24,130 nt of DNA. It comes from Anaerolineales bacterium UBA6128 (GTDB taxonomy: Bacteria > Chloroflexota > Anaerolineae > UBA1429). The first letter of the stretch is position 1; each line of letters begins with the position of its first letter. A program made the position numbers and the translations under genes. The stretch lies in NCBI GenBank assembly GCA_002423325.1, contig DIVQ01000234.1, forward strand, positions 3,767-27,896, read 5' to 3'. This document shows, one piece after another, positions 21,641-24,130 of this stretch. The notes beneath the pieces are model-generated. The model was not told the DNA's origin, did not search any database, and saw only the letters and a program-made list of their open reading frames with translations.

Positions 21641-22459
21641 CTAGAACTCGTAATCGATCCACCAACCGTGCGCCTGGCCCGCGCCCACCGTGCGCTCGAT
21701 GAACGGCTCCCAGGAAAAGGTGTTCTGGTTGCCCCAGATCGGAAAGAAGGACGGGATAAAGCTGCAGGTCGCGCCGATCAAGCCCAGCGTGGGGTGCTTT
21801 TGGAAGACCACCAGCGGCACGCGCGCATCATGCGTCAGGATCTGGTAGTGCCCCTCGGTCCAGGGCGAGGTCTTGCGCGCGATGTAGCCATTGTCCTTGA
21901 GCACATAGCCATCGTTCTCGGGAAAGCTCACCGGGATGTTCAGGCGGATCAGCTCGTCGGTCTGCGTAGGGTGCGGCAGGAAGGGATGTGGGTACCACTT
22001 GAGCTCGATGTGCTGCTTGCCGGTGTTGCGCAGTTGGTTGGCCGACCGCAGCGTGCGCCCGCGCAGCGCGATCGTGCGCTCGAGCTGCACCTCGATGTCG
22101 TTCAGCGCCTGCGTGCTGCGGAAGACCATCGCCGTCTCGGAGCGCTCGATGTCCCACGTGCAGAACTCGACCACCTTGTTGGCCACCAGGTCGCACAGGC
22201 CGATGCCGATGATCAGGCCGATGGGGTTGGCCGGGTCGCCGCTGCGCAGCGGGCGATTGTGGAAGGCATCGGGTAGCCCCTGGCCGTCGAACCAGTTGAA
22301 CGCGTCCGGCCAGGTGGGTCCGGTGGTCACGGGTCCCACCGCGGCGTCCTCCACCTGAAAGATGTAGCCGCCCGTGCAGTAGCGCGTGCCAAAGCGCGCC
22401 TGGTCCGCCACGGGATCCAGGATCGAGACTGAGAGCGTGTCGTTCTTGAGCGTAAACAT
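21641..22459 (-). CDS. Galactose-mutarotase/aldose 1-epimerase-like protein
   Basis: 272 aa, mostly beta-strand, no signal peptide. The pattern is that of the galactose-mutarotase-like superfamily, which interconverts sugar anomers or binds sugars: an N-terminal strand block (FTLKNDTLSVSILDP), a central TLRSANQLRNTGKQHIELKWYPHPFLPH stretch (a His cluster where the catalytic His is expected), and the C-terminal FSWEPFIERTV, whose Glu could be the catalytic base. It does not match a named subfamily that I know, so the assignment is at fold level. The ATG at 22459 is preferred over the frame's upstream GTG because AGGAG lies ten bases upstream of it and the extra residues are polar. It lies 72 bp behind the DUF454 gene and may share its promoter. 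Confidence 0.65.
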   Translation of the reverse strand: MFTLKNDTLSVSILDPVADQARFGTRYCTGGYIFQVEDAAVGPVTTGPTWPDAFNWFDGQGLPDAFHNRPLRSGDPANPIGLIIGIGLCDLVANKVVEFCTWDIERSETAMVFRSTQALNDIEVQLERTIALRGRTLRSANQLRNTGKQHIELKWYPHPFLPHPTQTDELIRLNIPVSFPENDGYVLKDNGYIARKTSPWTEGHYQILTHDARVPLVVFQKHPTLGLIGATCSFIPSFFPIWGNQNTFSWEPFIERTVGAGQAHGWWIDYEF

Positions 22460-22531
22460 CCGCAGATCACTCCTGTTTCGAATGTCGGGCGCCACCTCGG
22501 GGCGGCGCGAGGGACCGTGTCAGAGTACGGA

Positions 22532-22981
22532 CTACGGCGAGGGCGGCGGCTCCTCAAAACCGCCTCCGTCCGTCTGCGTCGGCTGGGCGGCGTCGCCGGC
22601 CATCATCTCCTTGGTCAGCGTGTTCGGCGACAGCAGGTGCCAGGCGACCCCCAACAACACCGCGCCCAGAGCGAGGCGCGCAAGTCGGCTGCACGCGAAA
22701 GAGAGCATAGATGATCGTGCCCACAGCAGCGCGAGAGCCAGCAGCTTGGCCGGCAGCGCCACGGCGTGGTGCTCGCGATAGTTGCGGATACAGGCGCCAA
22801 ACAGCCGGTGTGTGGTCAGCCAGTGGTAGAGCCGCTCCGAGCTGCGGATGTAGCACGCCGCCGCCAACAACAGAAATGGCGTGGTGGGCAACAGCGGCAC
22901 CGCGATGCCAACCAGACCCAGCACCGTCGTGATCACGCCGGCGATGAGCAACAGCCGTTTGCGTAGCGTCGGCCAGTTCAT
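22532..22981 (-). CDS. DUF454 (YbaN-type) inner-membrane protein
   Basis: 149 aa. The DUF454 pattern is clear: LGLVGIAVPLLPTTPFLLLAAACYIRSS (21-48), then ERLYHWLTTHRLFG (49-62) and a second hydrophobic region (79-117). Three or four transmembrane helices are expected. The family is widespread and has no established function. The C-terminal tail (DAAQPTQTDGGGFEEPPPSP) is soluble and probably disordered. The ATG at 22981 has AGGG seven bases upstream; a stronger AGGAGG at 23001-22996 is 14 nt away, and would suit only a rare CTG start at 22987. A near-consensus promoter is found upstream. Confidence 0.88.
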   Translation of the reverse strand: MNWPTLRKRLLLIAGVITTVLGLVGIAVPLLPTTPFLLLAAACYIRSSERLYHWLTTHRLFGACIRNYREHHAVALPAKLLALALLWARSSMLSFACSRLARLALGAVLLGVAWHLLSPNTLTKEMMAGDAAQPTQTDGGGFEEPPPSP

Positions 22982-23059
22982 CGGCAGACCCTGTGCCTCC
23001 TGGTAGTGTCTGCGTCAGACCGGCGCGACCGCCCCGAAACAGACCGCGAAGCAAAGCGC

Positions 23060-23088
23060 ATTATCGAACGCCGTACCGGCGCTGTCAA
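23060..23088 (-). promoter_or_regulatory. Near-consensus promoter of the DUF454 gene
   Basis: On the minus strand, TTGACA (23088-23083), a 17-nt spacer, and GATAAT (23065-23060). The -35 box overlaps the stop codon of the GNAT gene (23085-23087). Start would be near 23053, about 72 nt before the ATG at 22981. Confidence 0.75.
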
Positions 23089-23681
23089 CCGTCACGCTCA
23101 CCGTCTCTTGGCCAGGTGGGCCAGCACTCGGGCGTGAAGGGCCAGCCGAGCTGGCCGCAGAGCGCCTGCCAGCGCGCAGGCATATCCGGCCCGCACAGGA
23201 ACGGCACATAGCCCAGCTTGAGGTAGGTCTTGATCGCGGGCAGCCGCCAGTCATCGGTGTAGAGGTGGATGTCGCGATAGCCGATGCTGAGCAGGCGCGC
23301 GGTGACGGCGCCACACGCCGCCCGGCCCAGTCCCTTGCCGGCGTACGCGGGGTCGCCGGCCACCCAGCCCAACTCGCCGCCGAAGGGGTGCTGCTCGCTG
23401 TGGTCGTGAATGCCCATGGCCGAGGCCACGATCAGGTCGCTCTCCTCCTGCACCGCAAAGAACCAAGCGCCAGGCAAGGTGCGCGCCAGGTAGGGCTTGA
23501 GCTTGGCGTCATCCCAACCAGGCCAGCCGGCCAGCGCCATCAGGCCATAAAAGCGTGCCTCGTCTCCGGGGCGGTAGGCGCGCACGCCATAGCCGGCGGG
23601 GACGTGCGCCGCCGGCGGCGCGTCCAGCCGACGCAGCGGCCAGACCATCTGCAGTTGCGCGGGAGGCTTGGGTTCGGTCAT
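23085..23681 (-). CDS. GNAT-family N-acetyltransferase (second copy type)
   Basis: 198 aa. An acetyl-CoA-dependent N-acetyltransferase with motif A ELGWVAGDPAYAGKGLGRAA (103-122), where G115-K-G-L-G119 is the pyrophosphate-binding turn, and LPAIKTYLKLGYVPF (147-161) as motif B. The first 30 residues are a Pro-rich arm; the region after 165 (PARWQALCGQLGWPF) is extra to the fold. It differs from the other GNAT in the window and they are not recent duplicates. The ATG at 23681 has GGAGGGAGCAGG upstream. It lies 39 bp behind the flavodoxin-like gene and is likely co-transcribed with it. The acceptor is unknown. Confidence 0.9.
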   Translation of the reverse strand: MTEPKPPAQLQMVWPLRRLDAPPAAHVPAGYGVRAYRPGDEARFYGLMALAGWPGWDDAKLKPYLARTLPGAWFFAVQEESDLIVASAMGIHDHSEQHPFGGELGWVAGDPAYAGKGLGRAACGAVTARLLSIGYRDIHLYTDDWRLPAIKTYLKLGYVPFLCGPDMPARWQALCGQLGWPFTPECWPTWPRDGERDG

Positions 23682-23720
23682 CGGCCTGCTCCCTCCGAGA
23701 TCAGGGCCCGAGCCGTATCG

Positions 23721-24130
23721 CTACACGCCCAGCGTCGCGGCCCAGGTGGCCGCGCGTCCGCCGATCTCGCCCGGTTGAGCCTTGTTCGAAGCCGCGTGGA
23801 AGGTGCCCACAACCTCGCCTCCCTTTTCCGCCACGCGGCTGGAGAGCAACTTGAGCACCTTGCCGGCGTCTTCGCCCCCAGAGGTGACGAACAGGTAGAC
23901 CCGCTTCCCCGCGAGGTCGGCGTCCTGCAACAGGCTGTTCACCGCCGGCGCCGGAGATCCAGCCCACGTGGGTGAGCCGATGAAGACAGTATCGTAGGCC
24001 GCCCAGTTCACGCCCAGCGGGCGGATGGCCGTGCAGCGCCGCATCATGGCCTCACGCCCACCCATGATGAATCCGATCAGAGGGCGCCGCCGCCGCACTT
24101 CTTCTACCGCGACCTCGTGAGCGCCCAACG
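23721..24130 (-). CDS. Flavodoxin-like protein (5' end beyond the window)
   Basis: At least 136 codons; the frame runs off the right edge, so the FMN phosphate-binding N-terminal loop (T-x-T-G-x-T) is missing from view. The visible part has YDTVFIGSPTWAGSPAPAVN (a flavin-ring loop typical of flavodoxin and NADPH-quinone reductase-like folds), then KRVYLFVTSGGEDAGKVL, another flavin-contacting loop. Flavodoxins carry electrons in place of ferredoxin or act as quinone/azo reductases. The apparent TTG near 24128 is not a convincing start. The GNAT gene follows 39 bp downstream. Direct redox partners are not in the window. Confidence 0.8.
   Translation of the reverse strand, partial: LGAHEVAVEEVRRRRPLIGFIMGGREAMMRRCTAIRPLGVNWAAYDTVFIGSPTWAGSPAPAVNSLLQDADLAGKRVYLFVTSGGEDAGKVLKLLSSRVAEKGGEVVGTFHAASNKAQPGEIGGRAATWAATLGV

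Noticed and set aside
1..24130. tRNA or rRNA genes
   Set aside because: No cloverleaf with GTTCGA-type arms or rRNA-like tract was found by eye; tRNAscan-SE and Infernal would settle it.

Overview
The window is a 24 kb piece of a high-GC bacterial chromosome. The best guess is a member of the Chloroflexota (Anaerolineae-like). That is inference from three things: Pro/Thr-rich 'PTPTATP' linkers on secreted proteins, a DUF3048 lipoprotein, and a TPR-LysM membrane protein beside a GH95 fucosidase and a lone dnaA. No rRNA or tRNA gene was found, so the assignment cannot be firmed up from this sequence. Promoters read as ordinary sigma-70 type (TTGACA-N16/18-TATAAT-like), several of them very close to consensus.

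Layout. (1) 1-3.8 kb: a secreted SUMF1-type protein on the minus strand, divergent from a plus-strand pair made of an L-fucose/L-arabinose isomerase-family protein and a Gfo/Idh/MocA dehydrogenase. (2) 3.8-6.4 kb: minus-strand housekeeping genes, PRPP synthetase (prs) and dnaA, closed by a shared hairpin terminator. (3) 6.4-7.0 kb: a 585-bp non-coding region with a ~111-nt foldable element and an operator-like palindrome. (4) 7.0-9.8 kb: an SDR and a zinc alcohol dehydrogenase as an operon, followed on the opposite strand by an aldo/keto reductase relic and an SGNH hydrolase. (5) 10.1-14.4 kb: a plus-strand cluster of a VOC-fold protein, an E1 alpha-beta fusion of the 2-oxoacid dehydrogenase type, a SAM methyltransferase and a polytopic membrane protein. 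(6) 14.4-24.1 kb: nine minus-strand genes. In transcription order they are a flavodoxin-like protein (cut by the window edge), GNAT, DUF454, a mutarotase-like protein, an unrecognised 305-aa protein, a second GNAT, GH95 alpha-L-fucosidase, a TM-TPR-LysM protein and a DUF3048 lipoprotein.

Function. Sugar catabolism recurs: GH95 fucosidase, fucose-isomerase-like protein, Gfo/Idh/MocA dehydrogenase, SDR, zinc dehydrogenase, mutarotase-like protein and an AKR remnant. These genes lie in separate operons, so a single fucose pathway is only a hypothesis. The tightest unit is 305-aa protein / GNAT / GH95 (ATGA overlap, then a 4-nt gap). dnaA has no dnaN beside it and no DnaA-box cluster was seen by eye, so this is not evidently the replication origin.

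I see no clear multi-gene novel system. The items most worth a second look are the structured element at 6609-6719, the orphan E1 cluster, the unrecognised protein coupled to the fucosidase, and promoters with inverted repeats laid over their -35 boxes (prs and the DUF3048 gene).
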